Shown: positions 16,591 through 26,333, numbered from the stretch's first letter. The stretch is 64,000 nucleotides of DNA from Planctomycetaceae bacterium (GCA_011525745.1 WYBU01000012.1:1-64000), one strand, 5' to 3'. Made by a program: numbers and translations. The notes: generated by a model not told the origin, from the letters alone.

Positions 16591-18894
16591 ATGAAGCTCG
16601 CTCCACCAACTTCCGCCGACGGCCGACCGGACGACCGGCATGCCCGTCACAAGGCCAAGTCGCTTCATCACTTCTTTCGCGTTCTGCGCCACACCCGGCC
16701 GCACCGGCGACTGCTGGTCCCGGCGATCGCCTGCATCATTATCGTGGCCATGTCCTACTCGGCCAGCATCGCGGCCATCCTGCCGGTGCTTCAGGCCATC
16801 ATCCGTCCGGAGGGCGTGCCGACGTGGGTCTATCGCACGATTGCCGAGCGCCGGCTGAAGGCCGATCTGGCTGTGTTTACCCGCGACGACGGCGAAACCG
16901 TCCACCCCAGCTTCGATCCAGCCGTCATTCTGTGGCGTTTTCATGACGACTCGCCGCTCAAGACGCTCGTTCGCTCTTCCGAATTACCCATCTTGATCAC
17001 GCAGGTCGGCGACGCGGCGATGGACGAGGGGCGTGTCGCCAGTCACATTCTGCGAAGCCTGGCCGACCGGCCTGAAGAAGACGCAACGCGAATCACGTAT
17101 GTTCCGCGCGCGCGAGCGTCCCAGGCGGATGCAGCGCGGTCGGTGGAAACGCCGCTTCGGCACGTCGGCGCCGCCTGGCGGATGGCGCGCTGGGCCGCAG
17201 CCAAGCTGCCCGAAAGCCGCGACGCCCGCGACAAGCTCAAGGCGCTGGCCATGATCCTGGCCGGCATGTTCACGATCCAGCTCATCGGCGGCTCAGCACG
17301 TTTCGCCGGCGAGTATCTCATCGCCGTCGTCGCCGGCCGCACGCTGGTGGGCATCCGCCGGCAGATGTACCGCAAGGTGCTTCGGTTGCCGGTATCGTTC
17401 TTCGCCCGACACGGCACGTCGGATGTGATGAGCCGCTTCGTGCAGGACAGCCAGGCGATCTATCGCGGCCTGACGTACATCTTCTCACAGAGCATCCGCG
17501 AGCCGTTGAAGGCCATCGGCGTCTTCGGCGTTGCGCTCTACCTGAACTGGCGGATTACGCTGACGGCGGCAATCGGCGCGCCGGTGGCGATACTGATCAT
17601 CCGCGCCTTCGGCCGCAGGATTCGCAAGCGCAGCCGGCGACTGCTGGAGGGCTATTCCCGCATGTTGACGGCGCTGGAAGGCGCGCTGCTCGGCATCCGC
17701 GTGGTCAAGGGTTACGGCGGAGAAAGCTACGAGCGGCGGCACCTTTACGCGGTGGACTGGCACATGTTCCGGCAGCAGGCCGGCATTGAAAAAATCGACG
17801 CGCTGACCAGCCCGCTGTTCGAGGTGCTGGGTTACTTCTTCGGCGCGCTGGTGACGCTCTACTTCGCAAACCAGGTCATGACGCACCGGCTGGACGCCGA
17901 GGAGTTCATGCTGATGGTCGTCTGCCTGGGGGCGATGTTCGATCCGGTTCGCAAGCTGTCGAACTTCTACAACCGCATTCAGCAGGCCAACGCGGCGGCC
18001 GAGCGCGTGTTTGAGTTGATCGACATGCCCGATGAGAAAAGCAGCGCCGCGGCCCGCGCCCTGCCGCCGCTGTCGAATGCGATCGAGTTTCGCAACGTGA
18101 CGTTCGCCTACCCCGGGGCGAATCGACCGGCGGTCGTGGATGTGTCGTTTACGGTGCAGCGCGGCGAGCGCATCGCGATCGTCGGCCCCAACGGCTCGGG
18201 TAAGACCACGCTGCTGTCGCTGCTGATGCGCTTCTTCGATCCGATCGAAGGGGCGATTCTGTTCGACGGTGTCGACATTCGCACCGCCTCGCTCAACTCG
18301 CTGCGCGCCCAGTTCGGCCTCGTCACGCAGGATGCCGTGGTGTTCGCCGACACGGTGGCGAACAACATCGCCTACGGCGATCCGCCGTTGTTGTGGAAGC
18401 TCAATTTGCGCAAGCGCCGGCCGGATCGGCCCTACGCCGCCCAGAACGGCGACGCCCGCGTCATTTCGGCCGCCCGCGCCGCCTACGCCGATGAGTTCAT
18501 CTCACGCATGCCGCAGGGCTATGACACGCACGTCGGCGAACACGGCGCGACGCTTTCGGGCGGGCAGAAGCAGCGGCTGGCGATCGCGCGCGCCATTTTG
18601 GCCAACGCGCCGATCCTGATTTTCGACGAGGCCACCAGCCAGATCGACTCCGACAGCGAGCAGAAAATCCACGATGCGCTGGAGCGCTTCATGGTCGATC
18701 GCACGGCGTTCATCATCGCGCACCGCTTCAGCACGATTCAGACGGCCGACCGCATCATCGTCATGGACCAGGGCCGCATCATCGCCGCCGGCAGCCACGC
18801 CGAACTGCTCGCCTCCTGTGCCTTCTACCGCACGTTGTTCGAGACGCAGCTCCAGCGGCCTGAGTCGAGCCGCGGCGCTGCAGGCCCGGTTTGA
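16591..18894 (+). CDS. MsbA-like ABC exporter (fused membrane and ATPase domains)
   Basis: A 767-residue half-transporter. Six helices are predicted between residues about 35 and 450, with a large insert (about residues 75-220) between the first and second. The ATPase domain has Walker A GPNGSGKTT (near 532), signature LSGGQKQR (near 655), Walker B ILIFDEATS (near 676) and H-loop IIAHRFSTI. It probably exports lipid or another hydrophobic substrate as a homodimer. An odd insert, KLNLRKRRPDRPYAAQNG, lies between the Q-loop and the signature. The start at 16591 is chosen because upstream in-frame codons cover the hairpins. Confidence 0.88.
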   Translation: MKLAPPTSADGRPDDRHARHKAKSLHHFFRVLRHTRPHRRLLVPAIACIIIVAMSYSASIAAILPVLQAIIRPEGVPTWVYRTIAERRLKADLAVFTRDDGETVHPSFDPAVILWRFHDDSPLKTLVRSSELPILITQVGDAAMDEGRVASHILRSLADRPEEDATRITYVPRARASQADAARSVETPLRHVGAAWRMARWAAAKLPESRDARDKLKALAMILAGMFTIQLIGGSARFAGEYLIAVVAGRTLVGIRRQMYRKVLRLPVSFFARHGTSDVMSRFVQDSQAIYRGLTYIFSQSIREPLKAIGVFGVALYLNWRITLTAAIGAPVAILIIRAFGRRIRKRSRRLLEGYSRMLTALEGALLGIRVVKGYGGESYERRHLYAVDWHMFRQQAGIEKIDALTSPLFEVLGYFFGALVTLYFANQVMTHRLDAEEFMLMVVCLGAMFDPVRKLSNFYNRIQQANAAAERVFELIDMPDEKSSAAARALPPLSNAIEFRNVTFAYPGANRPAVVDVSFTVQRGERIAIVGPNGSGKTTLLSLLMRFFDPIEGAILFDGVDIRTASLNSLRAQFGLVTQDAVVFADTVANNIAYGDPPLLWKLNLRKRRPDRPYAAQNGDARVISAARAAYADEFISRMPQGYDTHVGEHGATLSGGQKQRLAIARAILANAPILIFDEATSQIDSDSEQKIHDALERFMVDRTAFIIAHRFSTIQTADRIIVMDQGRIIAAGSHAELLASCAFYRTLFETQLQRPESSRGAAGPV

Positions 18895-18971
18895 GCTGCA
18901 AACGGGGCGTTCCGCGGGCAAGTGCTTGCCACCTGGCGCATATAAGCGGACGTGTACAATTCATCGCCTGC

Positions 18972-19203
18972 TCAGGGAATAAGGGCGCAACGCACGCGAC
19001 GCCGAGCGCGGCACAGCCTGGCGAAGCCTGCCGTCAGGAGCAGGGCGCCGGCCGGTTCGGGGACCGGCTAGAACTGAAAGTCCTGTGAAAGCTCCTGTTC
19101 CACCCCCTCGATCCAACGTCCGCCAACTCGCCCCCACCGGCGCCTCACCCGCGCCGCCCGGCCCAAAGGGGCTTACAGGTTGGTAATACGCCGAACCCGC
19201 CAA
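18972..19203 (-). pseudogene. Probable fragment of a PEP-CTERM protein
   Basis: The last 30 codons (19064-18972) read VPEPAGALLLTAGFARLCRA plus an arginine-rich tail, the PEP-CTERM sorting signal: a VPEP motif, a hydrophobic helix and basic residues. Immediately upstream this frame has a TAG, while a neighbouring frame is open to 19203 (GGGTGAFTGLSVLA), so a frameshift would join them. No signal peptide or full domain is seen. It may be a decaying gene end. Confidence 0.35.
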
Positions 19204-19428
19204 GAGGCAAATTCGAACGATGGCGACATTCGGCCTTTGGGCAACGAGACGCGCACGTAAGTAAGCGTTTACGCCGCGAAGGCGATGCGGGGCTTGTGCG
19301 CGATAAAGCGCGTGGCTCGGGGATTACGCGAAACGCTTACTGACGTGCGCGTCTCGTTTCGCGCGACGTGTGCGCGTCTCGTTTCGCTGATCGGACCAAC
19401 GCCGGGAAGCATGGCTATACTGCCGCGC

Positions 19429-20643
19429 ATGTCCCGCAACGGACGAGTGCTGGTTGCGATGAGCGGCGGCGTCGATTCGTGCGTCGCGGCGGCGATGCTG
19501 CGCGCGGCGGGCTACGACGTTGTCGGCGTCTTCATGCGGCTGGGCAGCGAGGCGGCGCATGGCGGACAGGCGATGCTTGCCGCGTCGGACGAGACGCGGT
19601 GCGACTCGTCGCTCGGAAGTGCGGGGATGTCACTGCCACTCGCGCCGGCCGACCGCACGCGCGGCTGCTGCTCGGCGTCCGACGCCTCCGACGCGCGGAC
19701 CGTCGCGGCGCGGCTGGGTATACCGTTTCATTCGCTGAACTTTCAGCCCGACTTCGACCGGCTGATCGACTACTTCGCCGACGAGTACGTGCGCGGCCGG
19801 ACGCCCAATCCGTGCGTGCGTTGCAATCAGTGGCTCAAGTTCGGGCGCCTGGAGGCGTATGCGGACGTCTTCGAGGCCGAGTTCATCGCCACGGGGCACT
19901 ACGCGCGCGTGACGCACGCGTCCGACGGCCCGCGGTTGTTTCGGGCGCGCGACCGGCGCAAGGATCAGTCATATGTGCTGTTCGGCGTCAGCCGCGACGT
20001 GCTGCGACGCACGCTGTTCCCCATCGGCGAACTGTCGAAGGAAGAGGTTCGAGCAGAGGCCCGCCGCATGGGCCTGGCCGTGTTTGACAAGCCCGAGTCG
20101 CAGGACATCTGCTTCGTGCCGGACGGCGACTACTGGTCGGTCGTGTCGCGCCGCCGGCCGGCGGCGCTGCGGCCGGGCGAGATTCGCCACATCGATGGCC
20201 GTTTGGTCGGCACACACACGGGCGTGGCGTCGTTTACGATCGGTCAACGTCGCGGCGTGCGCGTGGCGCTGGGCGAGCCGGTGTACGTGACGGCGCTGGA
20301 TGCCGCGTCGGGCGTGGTGACAGTCGGGCCGCGCGAGGCGTTGTTCAGCGGCGGATTGATCGCCGCGGATGTTCGGTGGATTCGTCCGCCGGATGATCGC
20401 AATGCGGCAATTCGTGCCGCCGTGCAGATTCGCTACCACCATCAGCCCGTGCCGGCAACGCTGGACGTGCTGGATGGCGGCGACGTGCGCGTGGCGTTCG
20501 ACGCGCCCGTGGAGGCGGCGACGCCGGGGCAGGCGGCGGTGTTCTACGACGGTGACGAAGTTTTAGGCGGTGGATGGATCGCGAAGAGCGTCGGAGCCGG
20601 GCACTTCGAACGCGCCACTTCAGTATCCGAACCGCGACCGTGA
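19429..20643 (+). CDS. mnmA: tRNA-specific 2-thiouridylase MnmA
   Basis: Thiolates U34 of tRNA-Lys, -Glu and -Gln using ATP and persulfide sulfur. The PP-loop SGGVDS is at residues 12-17. The catalytic cysteines fit C129 (NPCVRCNQ) and C228 (SQDICFVPDGDY). A FTIGQRRGVRVALGEPVYV segment opens the C-terminal domains. Residues about 40-85 include a longer insert than in E. coli, with SAGMSLPLAPADRTRGCCSA. The last codons (SEPRP) and stop fall in a dispersed repeat (20629-20651), so the end of the protein is supplied by it. The start at 19429 is preferred over earlier frames. It reads tRNAs such as the window's own tRNA-Glu. Confidence 0.93.
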   Translation: MSRNGRVLVAMSGGVDSCVAAAMLRAAGYDVVGVFMRLGSEAAHGGQAMLAASDETRCDSSLGSAGMSLPLAPADRTRGCCSASDASDARTVAARLGIPFHSLNFQPDFDRLIDYFADEYVRGRTPNPCVRCNQWLKFGRLEAYADVFEAEFIATGHYARVTHASDGPRLFRARDRRKDQSYVLFGVSRDVLRRTLFPIGELSKEEVRAEARRMGLAVFDKPESQDICFVPDGDYWSVVSRRRPAALRPGEIRHIDGRLVGTHTGVASFTIGQRRGVRVALGEPVYVTALDAASGVVTVGPREALFSGGLIAADVRWIRPPDDRNAAIRAAVQIRYHHQPVPATLDVLDGGDVRVAFDAPVEAATPGQAAVFYDGDEVLGGGWIAKSVGAGHFERATSVSEPRP

Positions 20644-21008
20644 GGGAGCGGCGGAGAACGTCAGAAGTGGTATTCGTGTAGTGTTCTGAGTGTCCGCATC
20701 GCATCAATCGCGTGGTGCGGGCATGTTGCCCGCAAGAACGGGCTAAGACCCCGTTCCACCCGACTTTCGTATGCGACGCGAGTTCTGACGAGCACCGCGA
20801 TCGCCTGTTGGTGGATTTGCGGTGGTGAGTGTCCCGGCGCTCCCTTAGGCATCGCGCGGAAATAAGGTGAACGAACGGAAGAGGGGTGTTACGGGCGTTC
20901 CGCCCGTCCGGAACGGGCAAGATGCCCGTACCACCGAGGACAATCGTTCTGGTAATTTGTGCGTAACTCCTTACGGTCGCGGTTCGGTGCAGTTGCGGAT
21001 GACGAACC
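20629..21008. repeat. Intergenic region with dispersed repeats
   Basis: It begins with GAACCGCGACCGTGAGGGAG (20629) and ends with its degenerate inverse (20966-20987). In between are two palindromic blocks (about 20719-20760 and 20888-20933) with GGGCATGTTGCCC-like and GGGCAAGATGCCC-like cores. The same family appears at 23722, 25597, 25718 and 55975. No gene is seen. Confidence 0.7.
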
Positions 21009-22643
21009 ATGCCCATCGCTGATCTCCCACTGCCCGGTCGGCTCGAGGTCTTCCGCCAACGGCTGGTCGCCATCCCCGAGCGCATGGGAGAGACGCTGGC
21101 CCGCACGGCCTACTCGGCCAACATCAAGGAGCGTCGCGATCACTCCTGCGCGCTGTTCGACGCGGCCGGCAACCTGTTGGCACAGGCGGCGCATATACCC
21201 GTGCATCTCGGCTCGATGGCGGTCAGCGTCGCGGCGGCGCGCGATGCGGTCGACATGCGGCCGGGCGATGCGGTGCTGCTCAACGATCCCTACGCCGGCG
21301 GCACGCACCTGCCCGATCTGACGCTGGTTTCGCCTATTCACGATGACAAAGGTGGGCTGCTGGGTTACGTTGCCAACCGCGCGCATCACTCCGACGTGGG
21401 CGGCGCCACGCCGGGTTCGATGGGCGCATCCGAGTCGATCCACGAAGAGGGCCTTCGCATCCCGCCGGTGCGCTGGTTCGAGGCCGGGCGCGAAGTGTTC
21501 GAGGTGCGCCGCCTGCTGCTGGCCAACGTTCGCACGCCGGAAGAGCGGCTGGGCGATCTGCGGGCGCAGGCTGCCGCCAACGAGGTCGGTCGCACGGCGC
21601 TGTGCGCCCTGATGGCGCGTTACGAGCCGGCCGAGTTCGCGCGACTGGCCGAAGCACTGTGCGACTATGCCGAGCGGCGCATGCGGGCCGCCATCAGCCG
21701 CATCGCCGATGGAACGTATCGCCACACCGACCATCTGGAAGGCGACGGCTTCAGCGATGATCTCATTCCCATCACCGTGACGCTGACGGTGCGCGGCGAT
21801 GAAGTCGAAGTCGATTTTGCCGGGACCAGTTCCGCCGTGCGCGGATGCGTGAATTGTCCGCTGACCGTCGCACGGGCGGCCGTCAACTACGCCTTTACCT
21901 GTCTGGCCGGCCGCGGCGTGCCGCTCAATGCCGGTCTCGATCGGCCGATTCGCATCACTGCGCCGGCTGGTTGCCTGGTAAACGCGCACTATCCGTCGGC
22001 TGTTGCGGCGGGCAACGTCGAGACGAGCCAGCGCATCGTAGACGTGCTCCTGGGTGCGTTGGCCGAGGCCGTGCCGGAGCTGATTCCCGCGGCGTCGGCG
22101 GGCACGATGACGTCGCTGACGCTGGGCGGGCAGGATCCGCGAAACGGTGGGGCGTTCACGTACTATGAGACGGTCGGCGGCGGCAGTGGGGGGGCAGTGC
22201 ATGGCGACGGCGAGTCCGGCATCCACACGCACATGACCAACACGCGCAACACGCCGATCGAAGCGCTTGAGGCGGCCGTACCGGTGCGGGTCTGCCGCTA
22301 CGCGCTTGCGGATCGGTTGATGAACCGCGGCGGGGCCGCGCGTCGGGATTCAGCGGCCCAATCGGCCGGCATCGGCGGCGCCGGCGTGCACCGGGGCGGT
22401 CATGGCATCGTGCGCGAGCTGCTTGCACTGGCCGACATGCAGGGCGCGTTGCTGAATGAGCGGGCGCGCCTCGGCCCGGCGGGCCGCGCCGGTGGCTGTG
22501 TGGGCGGCGTCGGCAGGGCCGAGTTAGTGCACGGCGACGGGCGCGTGACATTGCTCGCGGCAAAGGGGTCGTTTGAACTTTCGCGCGGCGACGTGCTTCG
22601 TCTGATCACTCCCGGCGGAGGCGGTTACGGGTCGGCGCATTAA
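21009..22643 (+). CDS. Hydantoinase B / oxoprolinase-type protein (HyuB-like)
   Basis: A 544-residue protein matching the hydantoinase B family, which with HyuA forms ATP-dependent N-methylhydantoinase, oxoprolinase or acetone carboxylase-type complexes. Hallmarks include ERRDHSCALFDAAGNLLAQA, HIPVHLGSM, GDAVLLNDPYAGGTHLPD, NRAHHSDVGG and the C-terminal GGGGYG. It is full length. No HyuA-type partner is adjacent, so the partner must be elsewhere or the protein works alone. Some codons after residue 440 (MNRGGAARRDSAAQ) look divergent from the family. Confidence 0.85.
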   Translation: MPIADLPLPGRLEVFRQRLVAIPERMGETLARTAYSANIKERRDHSCALFDAAGNLLAQAAHIPVHLGSMAVSVAAARDAVDMRPGDAVLLNDPYAGGTHLPDLTLVSPIHDDKGGLLGYVANRAHHSDVGGATPGSMGASESIHEEGLRIPPVRWFEAGREVFEVRRLLLANVRTPEERLGDLRAQAAANEVGRTALCALMARYEPAEFARLAEALCDYAERRMRAAISRIADGTYRHTDHLEGDGFSDDLIPITVTLTVRGDEVEVDFAGTSSAVRGCVNCPLTVARAAVNYAFTCLAGRGVPLNAGLDRPIRITAPAGCLVNAHYPSAVAAGNVETSQRIVDVLLGALAEAVPELIPAASAGTMTSLTLGGQDPRNGGAFTYYETVGGGSGGAVHGDGESGIHTHMTNTRNTPIEALEAAVPVRVCRYALADRLMNRGGAARRDSAAQSAGIGGAGVHRGGHGIVRELLALADMQGALLNERARLGPAGRAGGCVGGVGRAELVHGDGRVTLLAAKGSFELSRGDVLRLITPGGGGYGSAH

Positions 22644-22758
22644 TCCTGATAAGCAGGTACAGTCCGCCGCGATTCGCGGCGGGAGACAGAATCCGCGTCC
22701 GCGCGAGGACTTGACGGCAATATCGCTGCGGAATTGGTAGATTTGGTGCCGCGCAATC

Positions 22759-23589
22759 CTACGACCGCCGTTTTCGTGGCCCGAAGCACAGCGCGAGTCC
22801 CGCCGCCAGCAGACCGAGCGTGCCCGGTTCGGGAACGACGGCTAGTCCCAGCCCCAACTCGAACACGTAGCCCGAGCCGACGACGTCGGGAATCGAATCG
22901 TCGCCGTCGTTCACGGTCGCGCCGGTGTAGCCGGGGTTTTGCAGACCGAGCCACGAGAACGTCATGGTCGGGCCATCGACGAATGAGAAAGAGTTCTCGG
23001 GATTCGAATCGAAGAACGCCGTGCCGTAAACCTGAACCTGCCGGCTGGGTCCTGTGCCGGTCGCGATGCCGTCGTTGAGGTTGTAGAACAGCCCGTTGTC
23101 GTCGCGCTGGAACGTGACGGCGAACGTGTTATTGTTGACCAGCAGCGGATAGACGTAAGGCGAGTTCGTGAACGCCAGATTCGAGATCGTCACGTCGACG
23201 CCGAACGGATTCGTCGGGTCGATCAGCGAATCGGGACCGGGCGAATGAATGTCACTCAGGCTGATGGGCACATCGACGTAGAAATGCAGGATGCGAAACT
23301 GCGAGTCGCCCTCGCTGACGATCTTCAGGATGATCGGCCCGCCGTTGGGGACCGTCGTTCCGATTTGCACGAAATCCTCCGGATCGCCGTCGTCGATGAA
23401 GATGTCGGCCGGCACCGTTACGGATGGGTTGTCGACAATAATCGTCGAGCCTTGCTGAATCGTGATGCCGAAGGTGCCGGTCGGTTGGCCCACGTATCCG
23501 GCACGGGCGTCCGCGACGGCCGTAGTGATGAGCAGTCCGGCGGCAAAGCCGAAGGTGCGCCGTGCGGCGCGGCAGAAAGACCCTTGCAT
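22759..23589 (-). CDS. PEP-CTERM exported protein
   Basis: A 276-residue protein. A signal peptide (residues 1-31, FGFAAGLLITTAVADARA) is followed by a beta-rich domain with no recognised fold. The C-terminal sorting signal VVPEPGTLGLLAAGLALCFG ends in RKRRS. PEP-CTERM proteins are processed by exosortase/archaeosortase systems and are linked to extracellular polysaccharide; no exosortase is in the window. The ATG at 23589, with GAGGGGAAG upstream, is chosen. Confidence 0.85.
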   Translation of the reverse strand: MQGSFCRAARRTFGFAAGLLITTAVADARAGYVGQPTGTFGITIQQGSTIIVDNPSVTVPADIFIDDGDPEDFVQIGTTVPNGGPIILKIVSEGDSQFRILHFYVDVPISLSDIHSPGPDSLIDPTNPFGVDVTISNLAFTNSPYVYPLLVNNNTFAVTFQRDDNGLFYNLNDGIATGTGPSRQVQVYGTAFFDSNPENSFSFVDGPTMTFSWLGLQNPGYTGATVNDGDDSIPDVVGSGYVFELGLGLAVVPEPGTLGLLAAGLALCFGPRKRRS

Positions 23590-23875
23590 GTTTGCTTCCC
23601 CTCTCGTGAGCGACTGACACTCGCGTTCGTCGAACGCCTGCAAGCTCAGAGCGTGATTGACTGACCCGTTTCAGGGCGAACTCTTGTATTCGGGCATTGC
23701 GCACCTTGCGACGCCCGCTCGCCGCTCCCTCACGGTCGCGGTTCGGTGTACCGAACACGCTCTCATTCGACGAACGCCTTCCCTTTGCGCATTCTATGCC
23801 CGGCGATGCGATTCGCGTCCACGGAAAAACAGTCCGCGCCCGACGCCCGGTAATTCGATTCGCCCCGCGCGGCGA
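23590..23875. repeat. Intergenic region with an inverted copy of the CCGCGACCGTGAGGGAG repeat
   Basis: The repeat is at 23722-23746 (inverse orientation) and is followed by a palindrome around CGGTGTACCG. No gene is supported in the rest. Confidence 0.6.
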
Positions 23876-24079
23876 TCAGAAGTTCCGCGCGTCCTCGAAG
23901 ATCGAGGAAACGCGTTCGCCCAGCAGGGCCACGGCAACGATGACCACGAGGAGAATCAGGGCGAGCATGACGGCGTACTCCGTCGCTGTGGGAGCGCGCT
24001 CGTCTGACAGGAATGCGCTGATCCCCCGACGCCTCAGGTTGCCCGAACGTGCGCGAGTCGGACTTTGAGAGTGCATCAT
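23876..24079 (-). CDS. Flp/Fap-type pilin component
   Basis: A 67-residue protein with a short basic leader, then FLSDERAPTATEYAVMLALILLVVIVAVALLG, the conserved Flp pilin hydrophobic helix with its glutamate (TEYAV), and a short polar tail. Flp pilins form tight-adherence fibres. Here the pilin is an orphan, without prepilin peptidase, RcpA or TadA neighbours. The start is 24079; ATG at 24076 is equally possible. Confidence 0.7.
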   Translation of the reverse strand: MMHSQSPTRARSGNLRRRGISAFLSDERAPTATEYAVMLALILLVVIVAVALLGERVSSIFEDARNF

Positions 24080-24298
24080 GATGAACAATTTACCGCGCCG
24101 GCAAGCCAATTACCATACATCCGGGAGCGAATCGTGCCCGATTCGCGGCCGATGTCGGTCGACGGCGGTGGAGGAGCGCTGATTATCCAGCGGCGCAACA
24201 CGCCGCCATGCGTACAATGCTCTGAGGCGCGGAATGCACGCTCCGAGCGGAATTGCGCGAAACCCTGCCGACGATTACCTGGAACGACGGAGAGGCTC

Positions 24299-25546
24299 AT
24301 GAACGCGAGATTTCGGATCGCCGGGATGTCCGCAGCCACTCTGACCATCTGCCTCGGGGGGTGCGACTCACTCGGCGGCTTGCCCGGTTTCATGCGAACG
24401 TTTCCGCGAACGACGGCCTGGCGCCAGATCGACGTGAACCGCGGCGCCAACGCTCTGCCCGCCGTGACGGCCGTGGCCGATTTCAACAACGACGGCCTGC
24501 CCGACGTCGTGGTCGGCTATCCCGGCAGCCAGAACTCAACTGCCGAAATCGCGATCATGTTCCAGATCTCTCCGACGCAGTGGCGGCGCGTTCCGATTCT
24601 CAGCGGCACAGGGGCGACGGGCGTCGTGTCGCTGGCGGTGGCGGATGTCAGCAGCGACGGCCGGCCGGACATCATTGCCGGCTGCGATGGGCGAATCGTG
24701 TACCTTCGTTCTCCGGACAATCCGGATACGGGCCTGGGCTGGGGCGCCGATGTGATTGCGCAGTCGGACGGCGCAGGCCTCGGCCGCTGGACCGACGTGG
24801 CAGCGGTGCAGATCGACCGATTGTTCGGCGTCGATATCGTGGCCTGCAATTCGCAGGGGGCGCTGCTGAGTTGGTTCCGCGCGCCGCAGTTCGCATTGAC
24901 CGGCGGTGGCTGGCAGCGCGTCGACATAGACAACACAACCCGCTCGGGCGCGACCGGCATCGCGATTACCGATCTCGATCGCGACGGCTTTCCCGACGTG
25001 GTCTCAACCGCGCGCAGCGAGTCGCAGGCTTCGGTCGCGTGGTACCGCCATCCGGGCAACAACGTGAATCAGGGCGCGGCGTGGCAGAAATTCACGATCG
25101 GCAACCTCAACGACGCGACGCGGGTGGACGTGGGCGATTTGAACCGTGACGGCCGCACCGACGTGGTCGTCGTCAGCCCGGCCGAGTTGCTCATCGGCTG
25201 GTACGCCCAGCCGGAGAACCTGACGACGGGAACGTGGTCGGGCGTGATTCTGGCGGAATTTGTCTCGAATACGCCGGCCGACGCGCGCGTGGCCGACGTC
25301 GACGCCAACGGCCAGCCGGACGTCGTGGCCGCGACGGCCAACGGCGGAACGCTTCGCTGGTTTACGCCGATCAACGACGTGCGCGCCGCCTGGGTCGAGA
25401 ACAATCTGATCGATCTCGACACCAACGTGGGGCGGATATCGCTGGCGGACATCGATCGCAACGGCCGCATCGACGCGGTCGCGCCGCTGGTGGCGATGGA
25501 TGCGGCAAACGATCTCGTGGCGTGGTTCCAGAATCCGGAGCTGTAG
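24299..25546 (+). CDS. FG-GAP/VCBS-repeat beta-propeller lipoprotein
   Basis: A 415-residue exported protein with lipobox CLGGCD near residue 23. At least six FG-GAP/VCBS-like repeats are visible: ADFNNDGLPDVV, ADVSSDGRPDII, TDLDRDGFPDVV, GDLNRDGRTDVV, ADVDANGQPDVV and ADIDRNGRIDAV. Each has a DxDxDG-like calcium site. They build a seven-bladed propeller; the ligand is unknown. GGAGAGG precedes the start. It ends with one blade-like stretch after the last repeat. Confidence 0.85.
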   Translation: MNARFRIAGMSAATLTICLGGCDSLGGLPGFMRTFPRTTAWRQIDVNRGANALPAVTAVADFNNDGLPDVVVGYPGSQNSTAEIAIMFQISPTQWRRVPILSGTGATGVVSLAVADVSSDGRPDIIAGCDGRIVYLRSPDNPDTGLGWGADVIAQSDGAGLGRWTDVAAVQIDRLFGVDIVACNSQGALLSWFRAPQFALTGGGWQRVDIDNTTRSGATGIAITDLDRDGFPDVVSTARSESQASVAWYRHPGNNVNQGAAWQKFTIGNLNDATRVDVGDLNRDGRTDVVVVSPAELLIGWYAQPENLTTGTWSGVILAEFVSNTPADARVADVDANGQPDVVAATANGGTLRWFTPINDVRAAWVENNLIDLDTNVGRISLADIDRNGRIDAVAPLVAMDAANDLVAWFQNPEL

Positions 25547-25922
25547 CTCCGCGACCACGTTCCTGGCCGAACCGCGACGGTCTTTCTGCTTGATCCGAAC
25601 CGCGACCGTGAGGGAGCGCCGGAAGGCCAAGCGACCATAAGGCGCCCCCCAACTCCGATCACACGCACGCACTCTCGCACGTTCTTGCCTGCGTCGATCT
25701 GCCGCGTTTGCCGCCGCTCCCTCACGGTCGCGGTTCGGTATGCCGGGTGGCGCCGGCGTCAACGTGGGCGCAAGGGCCATTACACCTCACGAATCGCCGG
25801 GCACGCACATCGCTGTAACGCGGCACAATCGACCCGCATCGGATAGAGCGTTCGCCGATCGCAGTTCGAGCCGCGTCGTGCGGCGGCGATCGGATTGAAA
25901 CAAACTTTTCAAGGAGAGTCTT
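25547..25922. repeat. Intergenic region with two inverted repeat copies
   Basis: GAACCGCGACCGTGAGGGAG at 25597-25616 and its inverse at 25718-25737 form a pair separated by about 100 bases. A plausible ribosome site (AAGGAGAG) precedes the next gene. No gene is seen in the stretch. Confidence 0.7.
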
Positions 25923-26333
25923 ATGTTTCTTTTGAATGTTCCGCGCTCCCGGTGCGCGCTGCTTGCGGCCGTTTCCGCCGTCGGCTTGCTCGCCGCCGGC
26001 GCCGCCTACGCCATCGGCAACAAGCATACGTCGACGACGTTCAAGGGCGCCAAGGTCAACGCCGGTTTCGTCACGCACGAGCACAAGGACGGCCGCCACA
26101 CGCTGACGTGGTCGGACGACTTCAAGATTCCCGACACGCCGGCGCCGCACTGGCAGGTGGTCGATACGAAAGGCAACGTCTATCTGCTGAACCGCCTGAA
26201 GATCAAGGATGACAAGGAGAATCGCACGATCACGCTGCCGACGTACGTAAAGGACATCGCGAAGGTTCAGATCTGGTGCGCCTACGCCGAAGCGCTGCTG
26301 GGCGAAGCGCGCTTCGAGCCGCCGGTGAAGTAA
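25923..26333 (+). CDS. DM13-like domain exported protein
   Basis: A 136-residue protein with a signal peptide (LLAAVSAVGLLAAGAAYA, cut near AIG). The mature part (THEHKDGRHTLTWSDDFKIP, APHWQVVD, KVQIWCAYAEALLGEARF) matches DM13-type electron-transfer-like domains. It is well preceded by AAGGAGAG. It begins an exported four-gene run with GlcG-like, YHS and SMP-30 proteins, suggesting extracytoplasmic redox or heme handling. Confidence 0.65.
   Translation: MFLLNVPRSRCALLAAVSAVGLLAAGAAYAIGNKHTSTTFKGAKVNAGFVTHEHKDGRHTLTWSDDFKIPDTPAPHWQVVDTKGNVYLLNRLKIKDDKENRTITLPTYVKDIAKVQIWCAYAEALLGEARFEPPVK

Noticed and set aside
18895-19428. Stable RNA such as tmRNA, RNase P or SRP RNA
   Set aside because: None of the conserved cores I know for these RNAs is present.
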